Assembly: GCF_027596085.1 (NCBI RefSeq)
Contig: NC_072458.1
Span: 16,653,250 to 16,717,249 of the forward strand
Direction of reading: 5' to 3'
Source of the DNA: Anoplopoma fimbria
Taxonomy: Eukaryota; Chordata; Actinopteri; Perciformes; Anoplopomatidae
DNA: 64,000 nt
Part shown: in pieces, positions 26,001 through 38,639 of the stretch
How positions within the stretch are numbered: the first letter of the stretch is position 1
Layout: every line of letters begins with the position of its first letter
Notes under the pieces: model-generated
Told to the model about the DNA's origin: nothing
Database searches by the model: none
What the model saw: only the letters and a program-made list of their open reading frames with translations
Made by a program: the position numbers and the translations under genes

Positions 26001-27537
26001 ATCATTATGATGTGAGGCAAAGAAAAAAGGATACTAAACATGCAAATAAGCAAAACATGAAATATTGGAGCAAGAATTAAGTGGAAAAAAATGATTTCAA
26101 CGTATCAAAATGTCTATGAATAACATTTGGAAAACACATGGATTCCTGTGTAAAAAGTGTTAGTGTAATATTATATATTGCATTAACAGGGAATAAAAAT
26201 GTCGAAAAATGTCTGGGTGTGTAGCTGTTCACCTCATCAGCCCAATCAGTTTGCACATGTCACAGATAACATCTTTCATCTCACTGCTGTCCCCCCCCTC
26301 CACCTTGCTTTACAGAATTGTACAGCAATAGTTAATCTTATTCCACATTCCCACAGACTGTCACTTCTCCCTCCGCACCACCCACCACCCACCACTCTCT
26401 TCCGTGACTGTTCACAGCATTTCCCAGATGAAGGAGTGATTGGTCATTTCCCCCTTAAGAGCTAGAGCCCCACCAAACGCAGCCACATTCAACAGCCATC
26501 AACCGGTCCGGGGTTTTAAAAAAACTGGAGTGGATGGGAAAGTCTGCGAGAAGTGGACTCCACATGAATGAGAGAGCGAAACCCTTGGCATTCAGTGCTC
26601 GAAAATGGCTTTTCATGCCACACTCTCAGAGAAGCCAATTGGGCTGTAATGCGTAGCACGTCCTCTCTCTCTTTCTACGTCTCTCTCCCTCTCTCACTGC
26701 AGGCGATTCAATTACCTCCCATGCAAATTGGCCGGGGCTTTCATTTCTAGGAGGCAACCCTGGTAACTCATAAGGCATCTCATTGGTAATCCAAGCAATT
26801 AGGGAGCTAATGCATCTGTTTGTCATGGTTTGGAGAGAGTGAAAGACACTGGTGCAAATGAAAGTGTCCAATTCAGAGAGCGAGGGGGGGGGGAGTTCCA
26901 ACATGAATGCAAACTCACTTAGATAAATTCCATAAAGCCTGATGAGATGTGTTCAAAAAATGTTTCTCTATGAAGTCCAAATCTTCAAAGCAGAGAGGGA
27001 TATTTCGCACCGCTGCTGCTGACATCAGAATTCAAATTACATTCAGACTAAATTCACACATTTCCATGAGATAACGTTAACAATGAACGATTATACAACC
27101 ATCTAATGTGTTTGCTGTTCTCCTGAATCTGTTGTTCTGTTGGCGTTCATGTTTCAGCCAAGATTTTTATTGTTTGTTTAACCCCTCATGAATAAAACAT
27201 GCCGTAGTCATTTTTACTGCATGCTGTTGCATTATATCAATCATTCACAAAGCCAGTGCCTGTAATTTGATTCTCAGTGTAATATTCATGGCAACAAAAG
27301 CAAGCCTGGGAAAGTGAAACGTGTGGAGACGTGCAATTCTTGTCACCTCTCTATATGATTTGTGGCTTATTCATCACCCGTCTTGTACGTGTTGTTGAGA
27401 AAACAGTGTGCATTGTTTGGGGGTTTACATTCAGAGAAGATTAAAATATTATATCCAACACAGCACACAGTAATATAGACGGCTTGTGCAAGAGAATACA
27501 TCCACTACTACATAGAGCACAGTGGTAACTATTGTGG

Positions 27538-27551
27538 CCACCAGAGGGTGA
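27538..27551 (+). promoter_or_regulatory. CTCF-like motif (weaker)
   Basis: CCACCAGAGGGTGA matches 12 of 14 positions of the CTCF core CCASYAGRKGGCRS. A single motif can occur by chance. Confidence 0.25.
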
Positions 27552-30500
27552 CCATGCATTATTTAAAGACTGGCCCATATGTATGTGAAAGCAAAAACTC
27601 AATAGGAAGACCAAATTGTAAATTAGCATTATGTCACAGTAAGCATCAGCCACCAAAACAACATGTGATCAAACTTCTTATTCAAATCTCCTTTAAAGTT
27701 TTTGTAGTTTTCTTTCTGCACAGATATCTGAGCTCTAAGTAGAGTTTTTTCTATCCAAACCCTTCATTTGTACAGATGTTTTCCTCCTCTGTAATAAACA
27801 CCATGGGGGCCATTTAGCCAGAGATCACTGCCAGGATCAATGAAAATGTCACCAAACGTTGAAAGAGTGTCGGCAGCTGTGTCCCTTTAAAGCAGCGGAG
27901 GACTGACAAGAGAGTCAGCAGAGGTTATGATCACATCTATGAGGGCCCGGCGATCAATATTAATACGCTGGTTCATCTGAACGCCATCTATTGTCTTGGT
28001 GATACAACCCACTGTTTAGGTTGTATCATTTGGTTGGTTTGACTGTATAAGTTTTGACATAGTCACAGTTAAAATTTGGCTTTTTGAAATCCCCTTCTAT
28101 AATATTTCCATTTGATGTAATGGTGCAGTCATAAAGAAAACATGAATTTTAATATTTTTATTTAGTGTGAGCATCGTAAAGCTTCTTATAAGTGTTGGAA
28201 AGAAAGAGATACAGAATATATAAAATGTTTAAGGATGAGACCTGAGCTCAAAGTCCAGCAACAAATCAGTGTTTTCAGTGTCAATTAACCTATTTATATT
28301 AATCCCTTTTAAATAATAAAGTAATTGACTATGAAACTTCATTCTTGACCTTGAAAATCATTTGAAAAAATCACATCTTCAATGAGCACTTTACTTTTTC
28401 TGGAGCTATCAACTACACCTGAATGGAGTTTGCTATTTTGACAACATTAATGCCCCCCAAAAACATATTTATATTTCTCTATAAAATCAATTATGTTGGA
28501 CAAAGAAACAAACAGAATAGAAAATATAGAAAAATTCTATATGGAAATGTGTCAAAAAAAGCAATTGTTACTCAGCTTAAATGTTAAAGTAGTAAACACC
28601 TCAAACCAGCAGGTCTTCAACTAACAGTCAAAAAATGTAAAATATTGAATAAACATTTTAAAAAAATGACAAAAAAATATCAAATTCTCCTTAGAAAACA
28701 TTTGGCATTAATATATTTTTTATTATGAAAATTAACAAATGTTCTGTTGATCAACGTATCAAGCGCTACTATTGATTTCTATTATAACAACTTTGTTTAA
28801 ATGTATATTGAGAATCATATTTATATATTTGCAATATATTTGGATATTCATAATCATCAGCTATGTTGAACTTTACTCAAATCTTGTATTATTAATAGCG
28901 ACTGATAAAGTAAATTGAACCAAATCAAAACAATACATCAATAAATAAATAATAATCGACATTGCAAACATCTGGGGGTTATGTCAACATAATATATGCC
29001 TGAGTAATACAGACTCTGAGACATGAATAACTTATGATTACACATTGCTCATAAATGTCAGGGCCTGCTCAACCATGTCTAGATTACATAACAAGACAAG
29101 TGTGCTTGATGTGTAATGATAACTCTAATGGTTCTCTATGTGATGGAATGAAGGTCTTTAACGGCTATGAAGCCTGTGAGGTGTGTACCGTCTCCCACAG
29201 CGGCTGTGTTCAACTGGTAAAAAAACGATTACAGTGCAATATATCATCCCGGGAAACCTGCTACCTTTACTGTCACCTGGGATAAAACAATCTCCAAAGC
29301 AAATAAACGGGAGGCCTGCTGTGGTGATGGGAGCAGCGGCTGAGCATGCAGCCCACTCCCAGCCTCGGTGGCTCCCCCTGCAACAAAAGAGCAGACGGTG
29401 ATTCCGACCTGGCTCTTTTGTCGGGGTCCACATGGGGCCATGATTAAAACAGTTCCTTACACCGAGGGGGTCCGGTGGGGCCCTCCCCCTTTCCCTCCAC
29501 GGCAGCACTACCTGCAGACTTCCCATGGAGGGCCTCAAGAAAAACTGAGACGACACAAGTGTTTCTGCCTGAATGTTTTTGTTCTTATCAGAGCATTTAG
29601 ATCTCACTCACAAATGATTCATTTCATAAATCAACCGTCTTTATTTCAGTAGTAGCCTCCGCTGTGGAGGTATCAGTGGGATCCAGGTATCTTACAAAGC
29701 GTGGGTGTGAAACAACATGTTTGACTTTGGTTGTTTGCATGTTTCCCCTCTGCTCCTGATAGGATTACTGACACACGGAGGCTGTTGATCGTTCTCTCCG
29801 CATAGATTAGTTCTGTTGTCGCTGCATTTAAACCGTAGTCACCTCGGAAGTTCAAAGTGAGGCAAAGAAGGCCTGTGATGGGGCGCAGTGTGAAGGTGAG
29901 AGAAAGAGTGTGTATCCTCTCTGGGCCTCTCGTCTCAAGTGTTGATTCCAGGCTTTTGTTTTATTCTACCGTCTATTTTTTCTGGCTGAATACTCGCTGC
30001 TGGGATCCAGTTTCCCCCCACAGGAACCGATAAAGATTCCTCATATTTTCTTGGATGATTTACAGACAGATGATAATGACATAGAAGGGGGCTGAATTTT
30101 CAAAAACAAATGCGATATAATAATGTTTTTGATGCATTTAGATTATAGACAAAACTACAAAGAGAAGAGTTTTTATTAATCACTGTGCAGAGAAATCCAA
30201 ATTGTGTGATTTAGATTTGTTTTTAGAGGATTAAGTGCTCCTTAAAAGTATGAGAAAAAGTTATCTGATGGCTATAGAAGAATTTTTGTTGGTTTAGCTG
30301 GAAAATGCAATGTCACAAAGCTGACAAAACAAGTCTTTTTATCCCAGTTGATAAGGAGGGACATTTTTTTCTTGGGGCAGCGACAAATGCAGCAAAATAG
30401 GGTTATTTCCGAATGCACATATGAGGTATAGAATACATGTAAAAATGGGCTTATTCACTGATGCATAAATGGCATCAGTGGACTAAATATAAAAGTAAAA

Positions 30501-30769
30501 AAAACTAAAATAACAAAAATAAATCAATGAAAGAACACAGGGAATGCACAATATCTGAAATATAAAAACACACTCAAATATTCACTAGGTATGACGTTTA
30601 TTATTTCTTGTTGTGTCTTTACAAGTTACCCAGGGAGACAGAAGTTCTCTGCATTGATCAGTCAGACTTGTCCTCCATCTAAGGTCAGGTCAAAGGTCAG
30701 GAGAGTCTCAGGACCTTCAGTACAAACACTGAACTGATGCTTTGGAGCTTTTCGGTACTTTTAGAAGGT

Positions 30770-30790
30770 GGGGGGGGGGGGGGGGGGGGG
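30770..30790. repeat. poly-G run (21 bases)
   Basis: Uninterrupted G homopolymer, able in principle to form a G-quadruplex and prone to length error in sequencing. Confidence 0.9.
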
Positions 30791-32632
30791 TACTGTTGAT
30801 ACTATTGTAAAGATTTACACCATTTTCATCTAGTTAAAGATGTACTTTAAAAAGTGTAGAAAGGAGTGTATGAAGAAAACAAGAGTTTGGTGTGAGATAA
30901 TCCACATACACTCTCTTGTAAGTTATAAAGTGTATCAAATATATTTTCCAGCCTGTTTAAAAGCCTGATGGAGAGGGACTGACAAGAGGAAAAAAGGTTG
31001 GGGGGTAAAAAGAAAAAGAAAAAAGAAGAAACACTCGAAGATGAAGGGGCAGCAGAAGAAAAGGGGCAATTACTGTTCCTTTCTTATGGAAATGGTAATG
31101 AAGTGGGACATGGGGCTCAGGACAATAGAAGGCCACAGGCAGGTTGAGCGTCACCGTGTAAACTGCTTCCTGTTAGGGAGCCATTTAGCCCTCACTTTTA
31201 CTGACTAACAAGCCATCTCCAGGCCAACTACAAAGAGGCTTCCCCATCAAAGCTGGAGGCTGCTGCTGTCTGTGGAGTCCAGATAGGCTTTTCCCAGGCC
31301 AGCTCACATCTAACGGCACAGCGCAGGCCTTTAGGGTGCTGCTCTTAAAATGTGTGTGTTGTTTTCCTTTTTTTCCCCCAAATTTATCATTCAAAGTTTG
31401 CATAACAGAGGCAGATGTACTCTAACAGACTTTTGAAGTTGTTTTCCCTTAATGATTGCTGACAGCTCAGCGAGAAATTCTTAAAATGACTTCATTATAA
31501 AAGGTGTGAACTTTGTGTATCATCAGCATAAACTGCACATCTGTCAGGCCTCTGCTCAGACAGCTGGAAATGATACTCGGCTCATATGAGGTAGATATTG
31601 TGATAATAATAATTAAATTAAAGGATTGAGCTCTCAAGTTTATTCTATATTTAACCAGATAGTTTCACTGCCAGAAACATTTATTTTTCCTCGACTTGAG
31701 AAAGAAAACCCTCGAGAAACCTACGGGTACATTACACATCTGAGAAACAGTGCAACATGCATCAATAGAACAATAAAAACATGGATTCCATTCATGCCTG
31801 ATGGATCACAACAGTGTATTTGTATGTTTTTGCTCTTTTTCTACAAATGAGATATATTTTTAATTTTTTCTGAACATTTCAAACGCATGCTATACAGTAA
31901 TAGATTTTTTTTGAAGCATTTCTTCTAGGCAGCCGTTGATTTCCATTAATTCCCATGTGATATGTAAATACATCAGGTGACTCATGAAATTAAAAGTGTA
32001 CTATATAACCTCAATAATGTAACTTTGACAAACATTAATGCAGACTTGATATTCACTGTGATTGATTACACGCTGATTTCATGAGTCTGCTAGCTGATAG
32101 CAATTGAATAGAAACCAATGGAAGCCTTGAACGGCATTGCAGTGTCGGTTGCAGTAATGGTTGCAGTAATGATACAGTAAGCTCTGATGTTAAGTATAGG
32201 TCATGAGAAGTAAATGGGCTACAACATATAATAGAGCTGGTAACGCTTTTTAAAGATAATGTTCTGTATTTTTTGTATTTTTTTTGTACGTCTGCAGCCT
32301 GTTTGTGTTTTCTCAGCCACATGAAGACATAAACCTTTGAAAACAGGTCACAAATGCAAACTTTCTTTAAGACATTTATAAATACAACTGTATTGGAAGT
32401 GCAAGTCATGGTGATGGGTTAATAAAAACAACTTGATAACGGTCCTTAAAAACATCAGACTACCCACTTTAACAGACCCAACCCTTTAGTAATAATAAAC
32501 AGCAAACTTCCATTAACGGAAAAAATGATCTCTGTTCATTTATTTCACACGCTAATGTTTCAATCAAATATCTCTCCTGTCTGTAATTGAGCCTGAATGG
32601 ACTGGAATCCTCCCCTCTGATCACCACACTGG

Positions 32633-32646
32633 ACAGTAGGGGGCAG
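32633..32646 (+). promoter_or_regulatory. CTCF-like motif (stronger)
   Basis: ACAGTAGGGGGCAG matches 13 of 14 positions of the CTCF core CCASYAGRKGGCRS. It lies about 9 kb upstream of tbxta in the same orientation as the motif at 27538. Confidence 0.35.
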
Positions 32647-32727
32647 TGTGCTGGTCTCTTGGGGGGGGGGAGATGCGGTGCAGCTGGACGGGCTGTGTGT
32701 TGTGGTTTAAAACCCCTGGCAAGACTT

Positions 32728-32728
<1 letters not shown>

Positions 32729-32782
<54 letters not shown>

Positions 32783-32799
32783 CGTGCGTGCGTGTGTGT

Positions 32800-32830
<31 letters not shown>
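32729..32830. repeat. compound (TG)n/(TGCG)n/poly-G tract
   Basis: TG repeat interrupted by GCGTGCGTGCG, ending in about 17 consecutive G. Confidence 0.95.
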
Positions 32831-32953
32831 CAGGGGAGATGAGGAGGAGGGCCGCATCTATTGTCTTTTAATGAGACCCTTTGATGTGGCCCCACTGTTT
32901 GCTGTTTGTACACCTGGGTCAGCGGCCTGCATTCAGATTGGCTGTCTGCTGGT

Positions 32954-32954
<1 letters not shown>

Positions 32955-32986
<32 letters not shown>

Positions 32987-32994
32987 GGGGGGGG
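32955..32994. repeat. (TG)n followed by poly-G
   Basis: Second copy of the TG-then-G11 arrangement, about 125 bp after the first. Confidence 0.9.
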
Positions 32995-35654
32995 TGACTC
33001 GGCATAATCCAGGTAACACTTTCCAGTCAGCTGCTGCTGCTGCTTGGCGTGGGAAGGCAGTAAAAGCTGCCCGGCCCCCTTTGTTTACCCCCCCTCCAGT
33101 TTACGGTTACCCCTTTCCTATAGTCCTGCCTGTCCCCCAGACTCTACAGGCAGACGCTGGCTGCCTCTCTGGGGCCCCTGGACACCCGTAGAGGTAGAGC
33201 TGCATGACGGGGCTAACGGGCAATGATAGTCCCTTCCAGTAGAACAGGAAATGAGCGTTACCTTTCGAATGCTGGTAAACAGGGCTGAGGTGATTGTAAG
33301 AGCAAGACGTTTTTGGGGGGGTTAAGATGCATCCTATAATAATCTGCATGGCTACCACAAGAACTGAGAAATAAATATTTTTCTGGTTTGATAGAACTTT
33401 AAAAAGCTTCGATACTGACAAGAATAATAAACACCTGGATCAGTGGATCCCAATCTTTTTAAAAGAAACAATTTGCTGCCAATCGTCACAGTTGCATGCT
33501 TCATTTTATACATATATTCAACCACTGGTATAATCATGTGACCCAGAGCTCTTTTTTAAGAGTCACCTGTGCACAAGAACGAACAGCATACAGTATACGA
33601 ATAGACACAAATTCACAGCAACAGACGATAACAAACAATAGCTACACATTAAAAGTCTCATTTAACTTAAAAAAAAGTGTTTTGATTATTGTTACTTTGC
33701 AGAATGTGCAGTTTGTGTTCATGTTGGTAACAACAGCAGGGTTTAGTGAAAACGCAACTTGTTTGGAAGCCAAACATGGTCCAGTTTGAAACTTTTGATG
33801 CAAAGTTTTGTCTTTGATTCTTTTCGGCTCTATTGCACAGGCAGCTATGCCCCATACTCATCCATTATAATGAAGAGGTAATTCAAAAATACATATCTCA
33901 CTCAAGTTTCCATTCAGAGCATCAATGTCTGGATGAGAAATGAAATGCTTGAGTTTAATGTTTCAAAATCTTCAACGTAAATTGGAGATTTTATTCTATT
34001 TCGTTTAGAATTTGTTTTAATTTATCATTAAAGTCATTTATCATCAGCATATATCTATCAAGCTCAGTTTGAGCATTCAGTACAGCTTAAGATAAAATTT
34101 CCTTTGACCTGATATCATAATAACAGTTTTTTCCCCTAATTGTATTAGAATTAAAATATTGAGTTCGGACAGAAAAATGACAATAGGACATTTTCCTGTC
34201 CTATTCTGTTAATAATCTCATAACACTGCTAATCTTTATTGCAACTTTTTACAATGCCGCAACTCCTATGTTGACAACCGCAGGTTTAGATAGAAACGTT
34301 GTGGATTGAATGACAACACAAAGTGCATCTAACACCTAACAGTAGCACCTGTAGTAAATGACAAGCACTTTTTTTTGTTGCTCTTAACCTTTAGTGTTTT
34401 TAGCAGTTTATTCCTTTATCCCTGACATTTCCAGGTTAATTACTCATCCATATTATTACTCGGCTATGTGATAAGCAAGTAAGACGCTGATGGCTCATTG
34501 GTAATGCATCTGAAGGTGACACGGCGCTGTGTGAACATCTCATTTTAATTGTGCATTTATAGAGAGAGGAAGTGCCGCCAGAGGAAGAGGGTGATGAGCT
34601 CTGAAGTCACACGTCCTCTGACTCTGGGTAAATAATGTTCCTGGCTGCACCTATCATTAATCCTCTGTCTTTAACACTTACTGTTTGTCGGTGGAAACTG
34701 GCCTCGCTCCTTTTGATCTCACCCCTCCACCCACCTCCACCCCCGGCCCATACAACCCTCCCACTAAAAGACTCAGCCACCCAGGTCAGAGCAGAGAGAG
34801 AGAGAACGTCCTATAGCAGACTGAAGGTGGTTATATTCAAGTCTCTTCCCCAGCAGACAGCGGGGCCCGGTTATGATGATCCACCCAAAAGTTATGATGA
34901 ATATCTGCTAATATTTGCTAATGTCTCTCCAGCTTCACGGCACGGCCAGAGTCAATCCCTCTTCACGTCAGAAGGAGATAGGCTGAAATGTGATTCCACT
35001 CAACAGGCTCTACTGTTAATATGTGTGTGGGTGTGTGTTTGTGTGGGTGCATGTGCACACAGCTGGGGGCTGCAGCGTGGAGATTTAACTGTGTTTTCTC
35101 ACACACTGGTGTCTGCTGACCTCAGCTGCTCATATTTACATCAGGCAGCAACACCGATCTCTGTGGAAAAAAAAAAAAAAAAGAGGAAACAGGCGAAAAC
35201 AAACCTGCATGGAAGAATAGTGTGAAATAAAACTTCACTATCTACCAGGGTGGAAAACAATGAATCAGTGACAATGTTTTTTCGTATAAAGCAGAGAATT
35301 GATGATGATTTATATTAATCAAAATGTAAAAGCTGAGCTGTTATTCCCTAGATAGGTCCATAAATTAAACCTGTAGTTCATTACTGAAACAAACAATAAA
35401 TAATAAAATATAATAGGACAATGCCTATCAACCTGTCGTACATTTTTCTTCTTAGATAAGAAAACCTTAAGTTAACAAACTAATACATTTTATAGAAGTC
35501 ATACCTGACCTGGTCCTGAGAACATGATATTAATCTTGATGTATTATTTTTCTCTTTCTTCTTCTTCTTTGGTTTGGTTTAATTTTGTCTTAATATGCAT
35601 GAAACACAATGGCCCAAATGCAAAACAATAGACACAACTTTAATAAAACCTAAT

Positions 35655-35740
35655 TTAATTAAGTACAATTTTAAGGTACTTCTACTTAACTTAAGTATTT
35701 TCCTGCTACTTTGTCTACTCTGCTACATTTCCGAGGCTTT
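35655..35740 (-). mobile_element. fragment of a non-autonomous hAT-like fish element
   Basis: AAGGTACTTCTACTTAACTT followed by GTATTTTCCTGCTACTTTG and CTGCTACATTTCCGAGGC matches the terminal part of the 'AAGTACTTTTACTT' element family also present at 36655, 39779 and 47820. Short, degraded and without both ends. Confidence 0.4.
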
Positions 35741-36353
35741 TCTTGTGATCTGTTCTAATCTTATGAAATATAACTTCATACAAGATGAATCCAGGCAAGC
35801 TGCTTATTTTTTTATTTTTTTCAGGCAAAAATGAATATGTCCAATGGAATGAATTTCATTGAGGATATTTTCAAACTTTTCCATTCATCATCAATTCCCT
35901 CATGTTTTAAAGTTGTTTCTAGAAACCTGGCATGTGTCAACCTTTACTCATTCATGTAAGAAATTACAGTTAAATAGTTTCCTTAATTAGGAGCATTGTT
36001 TTTATTTCCATAGTTCATTTTCTGAAACACATCTTGGACCTAACATCTTGTCCTCCCCGTGGTCTCCTCAGCATTTCTGTTTCTCCAGAACTGGCTTGGT
36101 CTGTCCCTGTAGTGTCAAAGCTGAGCCTCCTGTCATTAGCATGCCAAAGGTCCCAAGGTCTACTGTAGGGCACCTAGATCAGGGGAGGGGGGGCCGAGGG
36201 GGGCAATTACTGTCCCCACTAATTCTTTTTATCCCTTTCAAAGGGACGGGTGATTAGAAGAGGAAAGTTTAGATTTCCTGAACTTGAAGTGGAAACGCAA
36301 AAGTGACAGACGAAGCTCAGGGCTCAATCCACATCAGGGAGGGCTGGGTCTCT

Positions 36354-36430
<77 letters not shown>

Positions 36431-36654
36431 GTGTGTGTGTTTACTGGTAGGCTTGCTATGGGATGTGAGGAAGTGGGGGCTGCTGGTTGTTTGTACCAGC
36501 TCTGTCTTTCTGTTTTTACATTCACACAATGCATTGTTATAATTTCAGAGTTACATGAAAAACAACACAGTGAATGTAAATATCTCTTTATGAAATATCC
36601 GTAGGTCAAAGGTCAGAGACAGTTCATAACAGCCTCTCTGATGTTTTGAACAAA
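35741..36654. other. intergenic DNA, no gene
   Basis: Unique-looking sequence. A moderately GC-rich block at 36045-36260 precedes the (TG)n tract at 36357-36440. No gene is supported. Confidence 0.5.
36357..36440. repeat. (TG)n microsatellite, 84 bp
   Basis: TG run with a single TTG interruption near 36430. Confidence 0.95.
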
Positions 36655-36965
36655 GATACTTAACTTGTACTTTCCTTGAATATTTGCGGTTTATTTTACT
36701 TTTTACTTCATTACATTTCAGAGGGATTTATTGTTAGTTTAAACTGACAGCTGTAGTACTTTACATATGTAGATTTTGAATGCAAAAAGTACAAAGTATA
36801 ATGCATTGTTATAGATAAATCTTCCTCAGAGTATGTATTAGCTCCATTAGCTATATGTACTATGAGTACTTTTACTCTTTTACTTTAATAATAATTAAGA
36901 TTCTGAATCGAGTATTTTTTACATGTGATGGTTTGCCTTTACACTGTGGTATCAATACTTTGAGA
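36655..36965 (-). mobile_element. degraded non-autonomous hAT-like element
   Basis: The order of blocks (TACTTTTTACTTCATTACATTTC, given here only by its features; GACAGCTGTAGTACTTTAC; ATAATGCATTGTTATAGAT; GAGTACTTTTACT; ACACTGTGGTATCAATACTTT) follows a well-known fish repeat with CAGTGGTGGAA-type ends. Those ends are not preserved here, so the call rests on internal similarity. Confidence 0.5.
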
Positions 36966-36994
36966 CTATGTACATTTATTTTAATTTTTTTGTT

Positions 36995-37235
36995 AAATTT
37001 ATTTTTATAGCCCAAATTCACAAATCACTTATTTGCCTCTGAGGGCTTTACAATCTGTACACATATGACATCTTCTGTCCCAGGACCCTCGCATAGGACC
37101 AGGAAAAACTCCCCTAATTTACAGGTAAAAAAAAGGAAGAAGCTTTAGGGAGACAAACAGAGGAGGGATCCCTCTTCCTGGATGGACAGAAGTTCAATAG
37201 ATGTCATGTGTCCAGAATGAACAACATAATTAAAA
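36995..37235 (+). mobile_element. SINE-like dispersed percomorph repeat
   Basis: Landmarks in order are TTTTTATAGCCCAAATTCAC, GCCTCTGAGGGCTTTACAA, CATATGACATC, GACCAGGAAAAACTCCC, ACAGAGGAGGGATCCCTCTT, GGATGGACAG and CAATAGATGTC, ending in a short A-rich tail. This matches a repeat I recall as widespread in percomorph fish. It has no coding capacity. Whether it is a SINE or part of a LINE 3' end was not resolved. Confidence 0.6.
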
Positions 37236-37469
37236 AAAAATTACACAATCTTTTTCATACAGAAATAACACTGCAACTTCACTCCATCCATACACTGAGG
37301 AGTTTTGCTGCTACTACTATTATTACCAATATTACTATTAGCTCATGGTGGCTAATGTTAGCTAACTTTAGATTTAAACACTATTAACATAACACAGATA
37401 ACACAAATTATGTCAAAATGTCAATCAGACTCATAAGAGATTGTTTTTGTCTTTCACATTTTGGCAAGA

Positions 37470-38560
37470 ACTAAACAAAAGATCTACTCACTGTCTTAAA
37501 AGCTCACAGCAATTCTAACTGTGCACCTTTTCAAACAGCCTTCATAATGCCTAATATCAAATCATCATCACAAAGCAGAGCCAGCTATACAGAGACTCAG
37601 AATCATTCAGCGCTCAGGTGATTTTGATCTGCATGATTGAGAGTCAATCTACTCTCAAGATGGTCCAATCAGAGCCGAGCTGTACGAGGCTTTCTGATTC
37701 TCCCACATGAGGGACAGAGCATGCCTCTATGGAAAGGAAGTAGTAACATCAAGATCAATACAAAAAAAGCATATTTTAAATAAAACATTAGCAGAATAGT
37801 CAAATATAAATCATAAATCAAATAAAACATCTGGAAAATCCTAAACAAACACACACACAGACAGACATGTTTTTTTGGTCAGAAATACAGTCAAGTTCAG
37901 TTCAGCAATAACATGTTTGTAGTAGTATGTTTATATTAAATACAATACAAGAGGATAAGACAAAGAAATAAAAAAAAAACACAACTTGACCATTTTTAAA
38001 AACATATTACTCTCCCAAAAAGACCTACATTCAACACAAACAAAAATGGAAGGAAAGGTTGGAGGTTGCATCAACAGAAATAAACTTTTTGGAGAGACAA
38101 TCTAATTCTTTTAAGATATTTGTAAAAGTAAAGTCTGTCAATCACACTTAGAAAAAATAGTTTTAGTTATATCAACTTTAACCACTTACAATAAAGGTTT
38201 TTAAGCTTTTAGATGATAGACTATGAGGGGTTAAAGTATAAAAATCATCTCTTTTCAAAAGGAGGTTTTGATGTCTCCTCCCTTTCTGGTAGTTTTCACA
38301 TGTTTGATCCCAGTTTATCTCAGTGTGGTCAAGTTTAAGTGAGTTGAAATGCACAGCCACGGCTCTTATTGGGCCAACTCGAGAGTAGATTGACTCTCAA
38401 TCATGGGGATCTCAATCACCTGAGCGCTGAATGTGTTTGTGTCTATATATTGCTTGCTCTGCTGCGTGATGGTGATTTGATAATCCCAACCAAAGGTCAC
38501 TGGTAGATTTAAACGTGGTACAGTTACATTTCTGGCAGCTTTGAACACAATGTGAATCCA
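37470..38560. repeat. large inverted repeat with a decayed ORF-like sequence in each arm
   Basis: About 200 bp arms face each other across a spacer of roughly 650 bp. The inner core, 37603-37690 against 38350-38433, is the best conserved and includes a perfect 25 bp match (37632-37656 against 38381-38405). Weaker similarity continues outward to about 37470 and 38560. Both arms translate in one shared frame to related peptides: the plus strand left arm has FSAQVILICMIESQSTL and the minus strand right arm has FSAQVIEIPMIESQSTL. The right arm is open for about 89 codons, the left is broken by stops. I do not recognise the protein. It could be a foldback element or an inverted duplication of an old exon. 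Confidence 0.6.
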
Positions 38561-38639
38561 CAACCTGTGGAAGTTTTGGCGTAAACCCTGCACACTGTTT
38601 GTCTTCCACATTTCCCATTTGAAATAAATGATCAATCAA

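Larger units (their letters stand above)
23081..35654. other. intergenic DNA between arid1a and tbxta, part 3
   Basis: About 12.5 kb with no gene recognised. Notable content: a homeodomain-site-rich block at 24040-24260, a CTCF-like motif at 27538-27551, a second at 32633-32646, a 10 bp stem at 28000-28028, a 21-base poly-G at 30770-30790 and long TG/poly-G tracts at 32729-32830 and 32955-32994. The longest open frame (34635-35225, plus) is low-complexity and has no recognisable domain. Confidence 0.5.

Noticed and set aside
26749..26768. GGCAACCCTGGTAAC as an RFX X-box
   Set aside because: The half-sites are direct rather than inverted, so it does not fit the X-box palindrome.
29158..29607. 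149-codon minus-strand open frame
   Set aside because: No recognisable motif. Overlapping frames on both strands are equally open in this GC-richer block, more like non-coding conserved DNA.
31502..31509. AGGTGTGA T-box half-sites here and at 39550-39557 as Brachyury autoregulatory sites
   Set aside because: An 8-mer on two strands is expected by chance about this often in 64 kb, and the sites are not clustered near the promoter.
34635..35225. 196-codon plus-strand open frame in the intergenic region
   Set aside because: Contains Cys/Val runs from a TG tract and a Lys run from poly-A, has no recognisable domain or splice context, and is likely chance.
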